Source: a virus | Virus record (IMG/VR): IMGVR_UViG_3300034103_000721 | Location: 1-37,648 of that record | Reading direction: 5' to 3' (one strand) | DNA length: 37,648 nucleotides | Shown here: positions 20,914 through 28,943 of the stretch, piece after piece | Numbering within the stretch: position 1 is the first letter of the stretch | Layout: each line of letters begins with the position of its first letter | Notes under the pieces: generated by a model | Database searches by the model: none | Told to the model about the DNA's origin: nothing | Seen by the model: the letters and a program-made list of their open reading frames with translations, nothing else | Made by a program: the position numbers and the translations under genes

Positions 20914-22703
20914 TGAGCATCATCGGACGCATCTTGGGGCGTAAGCCCGCTGCACGACCGGCTGCGCATATCCCAATTCAGCGTCTGCGCAGTCGGTACG
21001 ATGCCGCGCAGACCACGAACGACAACTCGCTGCATTGGGTCATGGCCGATCCGCTGTCGGCGGATGCTGGAATGACTGCGGCCGTTCGCAGGACTTTGCG
21101 GAACCGCGCTCGCTACGAATCAGCCAACAACTCATACTGCCGCGGCATTGTGCTGACGCTTGCCAACGACACCGTGGGGACAGGGCCGCGTATCAAGGTA
21201 AACACCTCCAGCCCTTCCGCCGACCGCGTCATCGAGCAGAACTTTCACGATTGGATGGAGTCGATCTCGCTGCCGGATAAGTTGCGAACCATGCGTCAGG
21301 CCCAGTGCGTTGACGGCGAAGTGTTCGCAATGATGGTGACGAACCCGCTTCTGGAGGGAGTCCAACTCGATCTGAGGCTGATCGAGGCTGACATGGTGGC
21401 AACGCCCAGCCCGTGGCTCAGCCGTGAAGTTGACGGCATCGAGTACGACAAGGCCGGGAACCCCGTCATTTACCACCTCCTAACGTCCCACCCTGGCGCG
21501 CTCTATGCCCTGCCGAGCATGGAGTACAGTCGCATCGCTGCCGAGATGATGATGCACCTCTATCGCGCCGACAGGCCCGGCCAGAGTCGCGGCATCTCTG
21601 AACTGACATCGGCACTGCCGCTGTTTGCGATGTTGCGTCGATACACGCTCGCGACCCTGTCTGCTGCTGAAACGGCGGCTGACTTCGCGGCGGTGCTGTT
21701 CACCAACTCCCCGGCGAACGAACTGCCGGAAGTCGAGCCGTTTGTCCCACTGAACATCCAGCCTCGATCCATGATGGCTCTGCCGGAAGGCTGGCAACTG
21801 GGCCAGATGCAGAGCGAGCAGCCGACAACGACCTACGGCAATTTCAAGACGGAGATCCTCAACGAGATCGCCCGCTGCCTGAACATGCCTTTCAACATCG
21901 CTGCCTGCAACAGCAGCGCGTACAACTACTCCAGCGGCCGGCTCGATCACCAGACCTACTTCAAGTCGATCCGCATCGAGCGCGAGAGCATGAAGGCTCG
22001 CGTTCTGGACCGACTGTTTCGTGCATGGGTAGATGAGGCTTCCGCAGTCGCTGGATTCATTCCAGACGGTGCAGGCCCGTCCATGAACTGGAACTGGACT
22101 TGGGTCTGGGACGGCAGCGAACACATCGACCCGCAGGCAGAGGCGTCTGCGCAGCAGACAAGGCTCGACGCAAACACCACTACGCTTGCTGCCGAATACG
22201 CGAAACTCGGCAAGGATTGGGAAACCGAACTTGAGCAGCGTGGTCGCGAAATCAAGAAGATGCAGGAACTCGGCCTGATTCCATCGCAGGCTGCCGCGCC
22301 AACGCCTGCAGCCGAGCCTGTGGAGCAGGGGACGGAAGACTACGAAGAAGAGGAGGATGAGGAAGACGCCGATCTGGCGGAAATGGCCGACGATGGATTC
22401 GTGCCGCCGCGGGCCGCTCGCGAAGAAGCGGAGCGAGGCTTGGCGTGGAGGCGAGAGTACGGTAGGGGCGGGACTGCTGTCGGCATTGCCAGGGCCAGGG
22501 ACATTGCGGCCGGAAAGCCACTGTCTGCCAGCACGATCAAGCGAATGGTTTCGTTCTTCGCTCGGCACGAAGTAGACAAGCAGGGCAAGGGCTGGAGCCC
22601 CGGCTCCGAGGGATACCCTTCAAATGGCCGCATCGCATGGGCAATGTGGGGTGGGGACTCTGGCCGAGCGTTCGCAAACAAGGTCGCCAGGAAACTAGGG
22701 TGA
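20913..22703 (+). CDS. Lambda-type portal protein with C-terminal extension
   Basis: 596 residues. Residues 1-430 follow the lambda gpB portal family: N-N-S-Y-C-R-G-I-V (about 72-80), D-G-E-V-F-A-M-M (about 133-140), H-L-Y-R-A-D-R-P-G-Q-S-R-G-I-S (about 216-230) and A-Y-N-Y-S-S-G-R-L-D (about 342-351). A poly-acidic linker at about 475-495 is followed by an extra domain at about 505-596 (W-R-R-E-Y-G-R-G-G-T, A-R-D-I, F-F-A-R-H-E-V-D-K, A-M-W-G-G-D). This domain is seen in other phage head proteins and has no known activity. The portal forms the ring through which DNA passes. Start GTG overlaps the previous stop. Confidence 0.88.
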   Translation: MSIIGRILGRKPAARPAAHIPIQRLRSRYDAAQTTNDNSLHWVMADPLSADAGMTAAVRRTLRNRARYESANNSYCRGIVLTLANDTVGTGPRIKVNTSSPSADRVIEQNFHDWMESISLPDKLRTMRQAQCVDGEVFAMMVTNPLLEGVQLDLRLIEADMVATPSPWLSREVDGIEYDKAGNPVIYHLLTSHPGALYALPSMEYSRIAAEMMMHLYRADRPGQSRGISELTSALPLFAMLRRYTLATLSAAETAADFAAVLFTNSPANELPEVEPFVPLNIQPRSMMALPEGWQLGQMQSEQPTTTYGNFKTEILNEIARCLNMPFNIAACNSSAYNYSSGRLDHQTYFKSIRIERESMKARVLDRLFRAWVDEASAVAGFIPDGAGPSMNWNWTWVWDGSEHIDPQAEASAQQTRLDANTTTLAAEYAKLGKDWETELEQRGREIKKMQELGLIPSQAAAPTPAAEPVEQGTEDYEEEEDEEDADLAEMADDGFVPPRAAREEAERGLAWRREYGRGGTAVGIARARDIAAGKPLSASTIKRMVSFFARHEVDKQGKGWSPGSEGYPSNGRIAWAMWGGDSGRAFANKVARKLG

Positions 22704-22712
22704 GGTGATGAG

Positions 22713-22784
22713 ATGCCGCAGTTCATCGCCGCAGAAGAGTACGAAGACGATGACGAATGCGATCCGTTCATCGAGTTCCTATAG
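22713..22784 (+). CDS. Acidic micro-ORF (23 aa)
   Basis: MPQFIAAEEYEDDDECDPF then I-E-F-L: 23 residues with nine acidic residues, between portal and capsid genes. GAGGTGATG upstream could serve as ribosome site. Too short to be sure; the next gene's promoter begins 30 bases later. Confidence 0.35.
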   Translation: MPQFIAAEEYEDDDECDPFIEFL

Positions 22785-22813
22785 GCCGCACGCGGCTCCG
22801 CACATCTAAGGTG

Positions 22814-22842
22814 TTGTATTTTTTTCTTGGAGCGGTTACACA
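22814..22842 (+). promoter_or_regulatory. Capsid-gene promoter, probably leaderless
   Basis: TTGTAT (22814-22819), 17-base spacer, TACACA (22837-22842), ending 7 bases before the ATG at 22850. The nearest GGAG is 17 bases from the ATG, too far to be a ribosome site. Same geometry as the promoter at 15988-16017. Confidence 0.5.
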
Positions 22843-22849
22843 AGATCGT

Positions 22850-24730
22850 ATGAGCGACACGCTGAAAGTGACCGCCGACATCTGCTTTGAGGGCGAGGCC
22901 GTGCAGGCCGCCGCCAGCAATGCTGAAGGCTTGATGCAGCCGCAAGGGCCGCGTCGATTCAAGGTCAATGCGTACACTGGTGGTGCAATCAGCCAGCCCT
23001 GGTCGCGCGAGCCGGTCATCGTTGATTTGCAGGGCATGACTTGGACGAACAAGCGGCGTCCGATCCTGCTTCAGCACTCGTACGAACTCGATTCAATTCT
23101 CGGCCAGACCACCGACGTTCGCGTCGAGGGTCGCAATCTTGTCGTGGAAGCCGAGATGATTGGCGGCAACGCCAGTTCCGACAAGGTCATCGCGTTGGCC
23201 GAGCGCGGCTACCAGTGGCAGGCGTCGATTGGTGCGGATGTCCTCCGTGCCGAGAAACTGCCTGCTGGCGAAACCGCGATGGTCAACGGTCAAGCGATCA
23301 CTGGGCCAGCGCGAATCGTTCGTGCTTCCCGGCTGCGTGAAGTTTCTGTAGTCACCCTAGGCGCGGACGATAATACGTCCGCTTCTCTCGCCGCCACGGC
23401 GGCACAACCAGAGGAGAGTTCCATGTCGGACGAGAGCCGCGAAGCCGTTGAAGCCGTCACCGAGGTCGCCACGCCCGTCGCTGCCACGGCTGCGATCAAC
23501 GAAGACGCCATCGCGGAAAAGGTCGCCGCCAAGCTTCTCGCCGCGCAGTCGGCGCAGAAGGTGGAGTCGATCCGCGCCGCTCGTCCCTCCGCTCCCGCCG
23601 TGCATGTGGAGCAGAATCGCGAGGCGATCAGCGATGTGCTGAAGGCCGCGATCTGCCAGAGCGCTCGCCTCGCCAACGTCGAGAAGGAGTTCTCGCCGCA
23701 GGTGCTGGAGGCCGCCCAGAAGAAGTACAAGGGCGGCATCGGACTCGGCGAACTGCTCGTCGAGGCGGCCCGCGCCAACGGCTACGAAGGTCGCACCACG
23801 TTCCGCGACGAGTCGTACTCGCGTCCGATCCTGCGAGCGGCGTTCGCCACGCACGACATCTCCGACATCCTGTCGGCGACCGTCAACAAGTCGCTCCTCC
23901 AGGGCTTCACCACGGTCGACAACACTTGGTCGCGCGTCAGCACCACGCGATCCGTGGCCGACTTCAAGACCGTCACCTCCTACCGTCTGACGGGCGGCTT
24001 CAAGTTTGAAGAGATGAGCGGCAAGCACGAGTTCAAGCTGGCGGCTGCCGGGAACGTCAAGTACCAGAACTCCGCTCGCACCTACGGCATCTCGACGAAC
24101 GTGACCCGCGAGGACATCATCAACGACGATCTCGGTGCGATCACGGCGGTGCCTTCCCGTATCGGGCGAGGTGCGGCTCTGAAACTCAACGAGGTCTTCT
24201 GGACGGCCTTCCTCAACAACTCGACGTTCTTCACGAGCGGCAACAAGAACCTCGGCAGTGGCTCTGGCTCGGCGTTCGGGATCGACGGCCTCACTGCCGC
24301 CGAGATCCTGTTCCTCGACCAGACGGACGATGACGGCTACCCGCTCGCGGTGTCGCCTTCGATCCTGCTGGTGCCGACGGCGCTCAACGCCAAGGCCCTG
24401 CAACTGCGGACTGCCACGGAGATTCGCGACACGAACTCCAGCACGAAGTACCCGACCGCGAATCCGCACGCCGGGAAGTACGAGATCATCACGACGCCTT
24501 ACCTGTCGAACTCGTCGTTCACGGGCAACTCGACCGCTGCCTACTACCTCCTTGCCTCGCCGCAAGACCTGTCCACTATCGAGGTGGCGTTCCTCAACGG
24601 GGTGCAGCAGCCGACCGTCGAGCAGGCTGACCTCGACTTCTCGCTGCTCGGCATCCAGATGCGTGGTTACTTCGACTTCGGCGTGGCGATGGTCGAGCCG
24701 CGTGCCGGTGTCAAGATGGCCGGTTCGTGA
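22850..24730 (+). CDS. Prohead protease - scaffold - major capsid fusion
   Basis: 626 residues in one frame. Residues 1-175: prohead serine-protease domain with L-L-Q-H-S (His76), W-Q-A-S-I-G (Ser126) and E-V-S-V-V-T-L-G-A-D (164-173). Residues about 185-265: Ala/Glu-rich, scaffold-like. Residues about 300-626: major capsid domain resembling Mu gpT-type HK97-fold proteins (F-K-T-V-T-S-Y-R-L-T-G, E-I-L-F-L-D-Q-T-D-D-D-G-Y-P). An internal in-frame ATG at 23423 (residue 192) follows AGAGGAGAG, so a 435-residue scaffold-capsid product is likely made in excess. The 22850 start is likely leaderless. Protease would free mature capsid. Confidence 0.85.
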   Translation: MSDTLKVTADICFEGEAVQAAASNAEGLMQPQGPRRFKVNAYTGGAISQPWSREPVIVDLQGMTWTNKRRPILLQHSYELDSILGQTTDVRVEGRNLVVEAEMIGGNASSDKVIALAERGYQWQASIGADVLRAEKLPAGETAMVNGQAITGPARIVRASRLREVSVVTLGADDNTSASLAATAAQPEESSMSDESREAVEAVTEVATPVAATAAINEDAIAEKVAAKLLAAQSAQKVESIRAARPSAPAVHVEQNREAISDVLKAAICQSARLANVEKEFSPQVLEAAQKKYKGGIGLGELLVEAARANGYEGRTTFRDESYSRPILRAAFATHDISDILSATVNKSLLQGFTTVDNTWSRVSTTRSVADFKTVTSYRLTGGFKFEEMSGKHEFKLAAAGNVKYQNSARTYGISTNVTREDIINDDLGAITAVPSRIGRGAALKLNEVFWTAFLNNSTFFTSGNKNLGSGSGSAFGIDGLTAAEILFLDQTDDDGYPLAVSPSILLVPTALNAKALQLRTATEIRDTNSSTKYPTANPHAGKYEIITTPYLSNSSFTGNSTAAYYLLASPQDLSTIEVAFLNGVQQPTVEQADLDFSLLGIQMRGYFDFGVAMVEPRAGVKMAGS

Positions 24731-24775
24731 TCGACACCAATTCATCAGAAACCCTCACGGTAAGGAGAAAGTAAA

Positions 24776-25105
24776 GTGGCTTCCCCCATCGCTCCAGGCT
24801 TCCGCGTCGATTACACGCCCGGCTCCGACGTTGCGCTCGGTGCCGTGGTCGTGCAGGGCGACCTCGTCGGAATCGCGGATCGTCCGCTCCCGGCCAACAA
24901 ACTCGGCGCTCTCGCCATCGCTGGCATCTTCTCGATGCCCAAGGCGACCGGCACCGGCACTGCCCTGACCGTGGGCGCGAAGGTTTACTGGGACGCTTCG
25001 ACCAGCAAGGTGACTGGCACGGCCTCCACCAACGTCTACGTTGGCAAGGTCGTGGCCGCTGCTGGGACGAGCGACTCAGCCGTCCAAGTTCTGCTCACCC
25101 CGTGA
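24776..25105 (+). CDS. DUF2190 family, capsid decoration-like
   Basis: 109 residues from a GTG with AAGGAGA ahead. The sequence (P-G-F-R-V-D-Y-T-P-G-S-D-V, then V-Q-G-D-L-V-G-I-A-D, G-A-K-V-Y-W-D, V-G-K-V-V-A-A-A-G-T) matches DUF2190. Members lie directly after phage capsid genes and are beta-rich, probably stabilising or decorating the shell. Position and length agree. Confidence 0.85.
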   Translation: MASPIAPGFRVDYTPGSDVALGAVVVQGDLVGIADRPLPANKLGALAIAGIFSMPKATGTGTALTVGAKVYWDASTSKVTGTASTNVYVGKVVAAAGTSDSAVQVLLTP

Positions 25106-25120
25106 AGCAAAGAGTGAGCC

Positions 25121-25501
25121 ATGTCAGACATCCTTGCGGATGGTGCTGCATGGCTCGACGGGATGCGGCGGGCGCATCTGTCGCGCCATGTGTCCTACAA
25201 GCGTGATGGCGTAACCTCGCCGTGCCTCGCCACCATTTCGTCGAGCGTCTTTGAGACGCAGACAGAGATGGGCGTCGTTGAACGCTGGGAAAGCCGCGAC
25301 TTTATCGTGTCTGCTGGCGATATGCCAATGGACTATCCAGAGCGCGGCGACTACATTACCGACACAATCGGCGGCGTTGCGGTAACATATCAAGTGTCTG
25401 CTCCGCGAGGCGCCCCGGTGTGGAAGTGGGCTGACGCAAGCAGGACCGCAATGAGAATCCACACCACAGCAATCGTCGATCCAAGCCTGCCGCAGGAGTA
25501 A
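25121..25501 (+). CDS. Probable head-completion / head-tail joining protein
   Basis: 126 residues. Placed after the decoration protein, it has the usual mix of short strands in head-tail connectors (Y-K-R-D-G-V-T-S-P-C-L-A-T-I; D-F-I-V-S-A-G-D-M-P; E-R-G-D-Y-I-T-D). Similar to the lambda FII-type attachment proteins in size and context, but the motif match is weak. The ribosome site is weak. Confidence 0.6.
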   Translation: MSDILADGAAWLDGMRRAHLSRHVSYKRDGVTSPCLATISSSVFETQTEMGVVERWESRDFIVSAGDMPMDYPERGDYITDTIGGVAVTYQVSAPRGAPVWKWADASRTAMRIHTTAIVDPSLPQE

Positions 25502-25504
25502 GTC

Positions 25505-25780
25505 ATGGTCAATTCTATTGCGGTTGAGGAAGCTCAGGTGACAGTGCTTGCGCCTCGCTCTCCTGGCTATCGCTTCATAGCCATCTCAAACAACGGCAGC
25601 AGCGCAGCGTATCTCATGCTTTTCCAGGACGATAGCGCGCTGACGACCAGCAACGGCATCGTCTTGCAGCCCGGTTCCGCGATCCTGCTCGACCAGGATG
25701 ACTCGCCAATTCTGAACAACGGCATTTACGCGATCTGCGCGGAAACTCAGTCCACTACTCTCGCCGTCCAGGCGTACTGA
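25505..25780 (+). CDS. Small beta-rich structural protein
   Basis: 91 residues, three bases after the previous stop. Pattern N-N-G-S-S-A-A-Y-L-M-L-F...T-T-S-N-G-I-V-L-Q-P-G-S-A-I-L-L-D-Q-D-D...I-Y-A-I is one I associate with small beta-sandwich proteins in phage head/tail clusters. Function unknown; decoration or fibre-attachment is plausible. Confidence 0.6.
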   Translation: MVNSIAVEEAQVTVLAPRSPGYRFIAISNNGSSAAYLMLFQDDSALTTSNGIVLQPGSAILLDQDDSPILNNGIYAICAETQSTTLAVQAY

Positions 25781-25792
25781 TCGAAGAGACTC

Positions 25793-26413
25793 ATGAGCAT
25801 TACGATCATCGGCAGCGCGTCTTCTGGCGGCGGCTCGTCCTACGACCAGAGCCTCAACACGACCGACGATGTGACCTTTGCCAGCGTGACGCTGCCCAAT
25901 AGTACGCAGATCACGGTTGGCTCGTTCGACAATCTGACCGGCGGGGCGAGCGGCATCTCGCTTCACTGCGCCGTCGGCTACGAACTGAACTGGCAGGGGG
26001 GCAGGCTCCGTAGCGTCATGCTTGGCGATGAAACGGCCGCGCCGCAGACGATCACTTTCGACTCGCCTGTCCAGTTCGTCGGCGGCGTGCTGCCGCACGT
26101 CACCACCCTCACCTACGCCGCCACCGTCACCACCGACGCCAGTGCAGGCGACATCTTCGACCTCACGCTCACCGGCAACGTGACGCTCGCTGACCCGACG
26201 AATCCGGTGGACGGCAAGACGATCCGCTGGCGGATCAAGCAAGACGGCACTGGCTCGCGGACTGTGACGCTGGGCAACAAGTTCGTCATCCCGTCGTCTG
26301 CAACTTCGCCGCTGCCGTTCAGCACGGCGGCAAACAAGATGGACATCCTCGCCGCCACCTACCACGCTGGCCGCGACAAGTGGGACATCATCGCCTTTGT
26401 GATGGGGTACTGA
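25793..26413 (+). CDS. Tail fibre-like protein
   Basis: 206 residues. N-terminal Ser/Gly-rich part with Y-D-Q-S-L-N-T-T-D-D-V-T-F-A-S-V-T-L, a recurrent phage-fibre motif, and a C-terminal beta-sandwich-like domain (D-I-F-D-L-T-L-T-G-N-V-T-L, D-G-K-T-I-R-W-R-I-K-Q-D-G-T-G-S-R-T-V-T-L-G-N). Likely surface appendage or head fibre. Placed among head genes, so a head decoration fibre is possible. Confidence 0.7.
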   Translation: MSITIIGSASSGGGSSYDQSLNTTDDVTFASVTLPNSTQITVGSFDNLTGGASGISLHCAVGYELNWQGGRLRSVMLGDETAAPQTITFDSPVQFVGGVLPHVTTLTYAATVTTDASAGDIFDLTLTGNVTLADPTNPVDGKTIRWRIKQDGTGSRTVTLGNKFVIPSSATSPLPFSTAANKMDILAATYHAGRDKWDIIAFVMGY

Positions 26414-26415
26414 CT

Positions 26416-27135
26416 ATGGCAACATTTTACTTCAACGGCGCCGACGATATTGCGAACAGCGTAGACCCGCCGGAGTGGCCGAAGCTCGGCAACTGGTGGA
26501 TGAACAGTGGATTTACCGTGCCTGCCACAGCATTGCCGACGAGTTCAGACAGCGTGGTGGCGTCGGTCGGGCTTGCCACTGACGCGCCGAGAACGGTGGT
26601 AAACTTCATAACGAACGCGCGATTTAGCGGCGACCTGACCGTTACGGGCGTTGCGACGTTCAGCGGCTATGCCAACAACGGCGGCACCATCACTGGCGAC
26701 TGCATTTTCAACGACAACTCGTATCATCATGGAGCCATTTCGGGCAACTGCATTTTCAACGACAGTTCGTGGATATCCTTCTGGGCTTCGTTCAACGGCA
26801 CCATCACTGGCAACTGCACGTTCAACGACAATTCGTACAACGGCAGCACCATCACTGGCGGCGACTGCACGTTCAACGACAATTCGGTCAACGGCGGCAC
26901 CATCACTGGCGGCGACTGCACGTTCAACGGCAATTCGAGCAACGGCGGCACCATCACTGGCGACTGCACGTTCAACGACAGTTCCTACAACCAAGGAACC
27001 GTAGCTTATGATGCGACGTTCAACGACAGTTCCTACAACCAAGGAACCGTAGCTGGCACCCGCACATTCCAAAACCGCACGCCCTATCCGATTCCGCGTG
27101 GAATCAACGGCTCATCCATTCTAGGAGTCATTTAA
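26416..27135 (+). CDS. Repeat-bearing fibre protein (predicted solenoid)
   Basis: 239 residues. After an N-terminal segment of about 85 residues come eight imperfect repeats of roughly 15-24 residues with the core G-T-I-T-G-(D/N)-C-T-F-N-D-N-S, encoded by near-identical DNA. Regular turns of this kind fold as beta-solenoids. It ends in I-P-R-G-I-N-G-S-S-I-L-G. Probably a fibre or spike shaft. The ribosome site is GATGGGG, poor, three bases after the previous stop, so coupling is likely. Confidence 0.75.
   Translation: MATFYFNGADDIANSVDPPEWPKLGNWWMNSGFTVPATALPTSSDSVVASVGLATDAPRTVVNFITNARFSGDLTVTGVATFSGYANNGGTITGDCIFNDNSYHHGAISGNCIFNDSSWISFWASFNGTITGNCTFNDNSYNGSTITGGDCTFNDNSVNGGTITGGDCTFNGNSSNGGTITGDCTFNDSSYNQGTVAYDATFNDSSYNQGTVAGTRTFQNRTPYPIPRGINGSSILGVI
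26674..27081 (+). repeat. Tandem repeats in fibre gene
   Basis: Eight tandem units of about 45-70 bases carry recurrent blocks such as GGCACCATCACTGGCGACTG and TTCAACGACAATTCG. Unit identity is highest in the middle, between about 26796 and 26995, which suggests recent slippage or recombination. Confidence 0.8.
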
Positions 27136-27136
27136 C

Positions 27137-27439
27137 ATGAATCTTTTATCACCAGTTACTATTCAGCCTCCGGCGATCACCCGCGCCAGCGGCGAGGTTC
27201 GCACGCTTCAGCCAATCACGCTGACCGAACTAGATGTGACGATCCTCGACAACGCGAAGCGGAGGTCTTGCGTGGCGCGGATTGGGCCCTGCCCGCAGGC
27301 AATCGTCCTGTGGGAAGGCGCCGCCTACGACACGGCTGGCGACTACACGCAGGCGCAGGTTGAAGCCCGCGTGCTGGAGGTACTGGGCAGCGATGTGAAG
27401 GCGGGGCTGGAGGCTCTGTTCGTCAGGCTAACCAAGTAA
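27137..27439 (+). CDS. Small protein after fibre genes, unknown function
   Basis: 100 residues with AGGAG ahead. Begins M-N-L-L-S-P-V-T-I-Q-P-P-A-I-T-R-A-S-G-E-V and contains L-T-E-L-D-V-T-I-L-D, A-R-I-G-P-C-P, L-W-E-G-A-A-Y-D-T-A-G-D-Y-T-Q-A-Q-V-E-A-R-V-L. It resembles a small conserved companion of fibre genes in related phages. A fibre-assembly role is a guess. Confidence 0.6.
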   Translation: MNLLSPVTIQPPAITRASGEVRTLQPITLTELDVTILDNAKRRSCVARIGPCPQAIVLWEGAAYDTAGDYTQAQVEARVLEVLGSDVKAGLEALFVRLTK

Positions 27440-27454
27440 CGGTGATGCGTGGGA

Positions 27455-27883
27455 ATGCTGCGCACTGTAGTTGATGCGGTTGCCAGTGCCATTGCTGGCA
27501 TTGACTCATTGCCAGCGTACAGCGTGGCGGTTGGTCACATGCACGAATGGCACGCGCAGAAACTCCGCACTATCAAGGTTGCCGTGTCTCCTCGCGGCGC
27601 TGATACAGACAATGTCGGCCGCGGCGTGATCGGCGTTGACTACAGAATCGGCATCGTTGTCGGCAAGCACTGTGAGACGGAGGCAGAGGCCGATGCTGTG
27701 TTCTTGGTTTCGGAAGGCATTCTGGATGCCATACGCGGAACGCTGACGTTCGATCTCCCAGAGGCTGTTGGCCGCGTTGCATTGACGAGTGCCACAATGG
27801 ATTTGGCGACAGAAGAGTCGCTGAACGAGCAGAACATCTACCGTGCCAGCATCGAGGCAACGTATCGCCTGCTCAAGGGGTAG
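27455..27883 (+). CDS. Tail terminator / connector-like protein
   Basis: 142 residues from ATG 27455 (GTG 27449 would add two). The arrangement of an N-terminal helix (V-V-D-A-V-A-S-A-I-A-G-I), strands, Y-R-I-G-I-V-V-G-K-H, an amphipathic helix and a C-terminal strand fits tail-terminator proteins of the gpU/gp17 type. Position between head-joining and tail-tube genes agrees. No direct motif proof. Confidence 0.55.
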   Translation: MLRTVVDAVASAIAGIDSLPAYSVAVGHMHEWHAQKLRTIKVAVSPRGADTDNVGRGVIGVDYRIGIVVGKHCETEAEADAVFLVSEGILDAIRGTLTFDLPEAVGRVALTSATMDLATEESLNEQNIYRASIEATYRLLKG

Positions 27884-27886
27884 GCC

Positions 27887-28534
27887 GTGTTCACGATTGA
27901 CACCAGATACTTTCTCGACCGTGCGAATGTCCGCAAGAAAATAGGCGAGGGAAGGGCGAGGGCTCTAACCAAGGCCGGTGCGATGGTGTATCGCAGCGCA
28001 CAGAACCAACTTCTGCGCGGCAGGCCGTCTCCGCGAGGAAGCAACAGGACAATCGGAGAGTATCGCGGACTGCCGCTTGTCGAGAGGCGCAAGCGGAAGC
28101 CAAAGCCTGGGAGGGTTACGAGTTATAGGACGGCGAGGAACGCCAACGGATTCCTGCGATCCGCTATGGGATTCGCGTGGGACCCGCAGACAAATAGCGT
28201 CGTGATTGGGCCTCGACGCATGCAGAGCCGCTACTCTACGACGCTCAACATACTGCAAGAGAAGGGCGGCTCGCAGTCGCAGAGGATGTATCTCCGATAT
28301 AGCGGCAGGCCGATTCCGCGTCAGGTTGCTTTCGGGCTGCGAAGGACGGGAGCGAGAAGCAATCTCGTCTACGTCGGCACGTTCATGGCACCGCGTCCAA
28401 CGACCTCAAACTTCCGGCCGATCTCGCTAGGGAGAACAGTCAGGGTGCCAGCCGGTCAGTACCAGAAGAAGGGATTAGGCCGCGTCAGGAACAAGATTGC
28501 CCAAAAGTTCCGCAACCAGATATACGGGCCGTAG
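27887..28534 (+). CDS. HK97 gp10-like connector protein
   Basis: 215 residues from a GTG four bases after the previous stop. Rich in Arg (about 17%), with G-A-M-V-Y-R-S-A-Q-N-Q-L near 31-42, a feature of gp10/minor-tail connectors in which K-x-G-A-x-V-x-x-x-A recurs. The family binds between portal-attached ring and tail. Similarity is weak but position is right. Confidence 0.55.
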   Translation: MFTIDTRYFLDRANVRKKIGEGRARALTKAGAMVYRSAQNQLLRGRPSPRGSNRTIGEYRGLPLVERRKRKPKPGRVTSYRTARNANGFLRSAMGFAWDPQTNSVVIGPRRMQSRYSTTLNILQEKGGSQSQRMYLRYSGRPIPRQVAFGLRRTGARSNLVYVGTFMAPRPTTSNFRPISLGRTVRVPAGQYQKKGLGRVRNKIAQKFRNQIYGP

Positions 28535-28537
28535 GCA

Positions 28538-28567
28538 TTGGCTCATTTTTATTTCATCTGATAAACT
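28538..28567 (+). promoter_or_regulatory. Candidate tail-module promoter
   Basis: TTGGCT (28538-28543), 18-base AT-rich spacer, TAAACT (28562-28567). Initiation would lie near 28575, giving a leader of about 20 bases with AGGAG before the ATG at 28596. The AT-rich stretch is unusual for this genome. Confidence 0.5.
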
Positions 28568-28595
28568 GACGGCATCACCTGACTAGGAGACTACG

Positions 28596-28928
28596 ATGGC
28601 AGTCACTTACACGCTCGGCAAAGACGCGACGATCAGCGGCATCAGCGGCTGCGTTCGCGATGTGACCGCCAGCATCGAGGCCAGCCGCATCGACGTTACC
28701 TGTCGAGGCGATGACAAGCGCAAATTCAAGTCCGGCCTTCGCGAAGCCACCATCGAGGTCGAGGTTCTCGATGAACCTCCGGCTGCGGGCGACGAGATCA
28801 CAATCTCTCACGCGAACAGCGGCCTCGGCGGAATCTTCATCGTGACATCTGTGGCTCGCAGCGAGCCGCTCGACGATGTCGTTTCGTACAAGATTTCCTG
28901 CAAGTATAAAGAACCCGGTGGCCCGTAG
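28596..28928 (+). CDS. Tail-tube-like protein, paralogue 1
   Basis: 110 residues. N-terminal Y-T-L-G-K-D, then a beta-rich core with A-T-I-E-V-E-V-L and near the end S-E-P-L-D-D-V-V-S-Y-K-I. This scheme (L-G-K-D, I-E-V-E-x-L, E-P-L-D) is shared with the next two genes. Placed between connector and chaperone genes, it should be a tail-tube or tube-associated protein. Start preceded by AGGAG. Confidence 0.7.
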   Translation: MAVTYTLGKDATISGISGCVRDVTASIEASRIDVTCRGDDKRKFKSGLREATIEVEVLDEPPAAGDEITISHANSGLGGIFIVTSVARSEPLDDVVSYKISCKYKEPGGP

Positions 28929-28943
28929 TCAGGAGCGAAAAAC

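Noticed and set aside
21480-22568. 362-codon minus-strand frame opposite the portal gene
   Set aside because: Arg/Ser/Leu-biased shadow of a conserved portal.
23357-24745. 462-codon minus-strand frame opposite the capsid gene
   Set aside because: Long only because the capsid gene strongly prefers G/C at third positions, which removes stops from the opposite strand; no motif or start signal.
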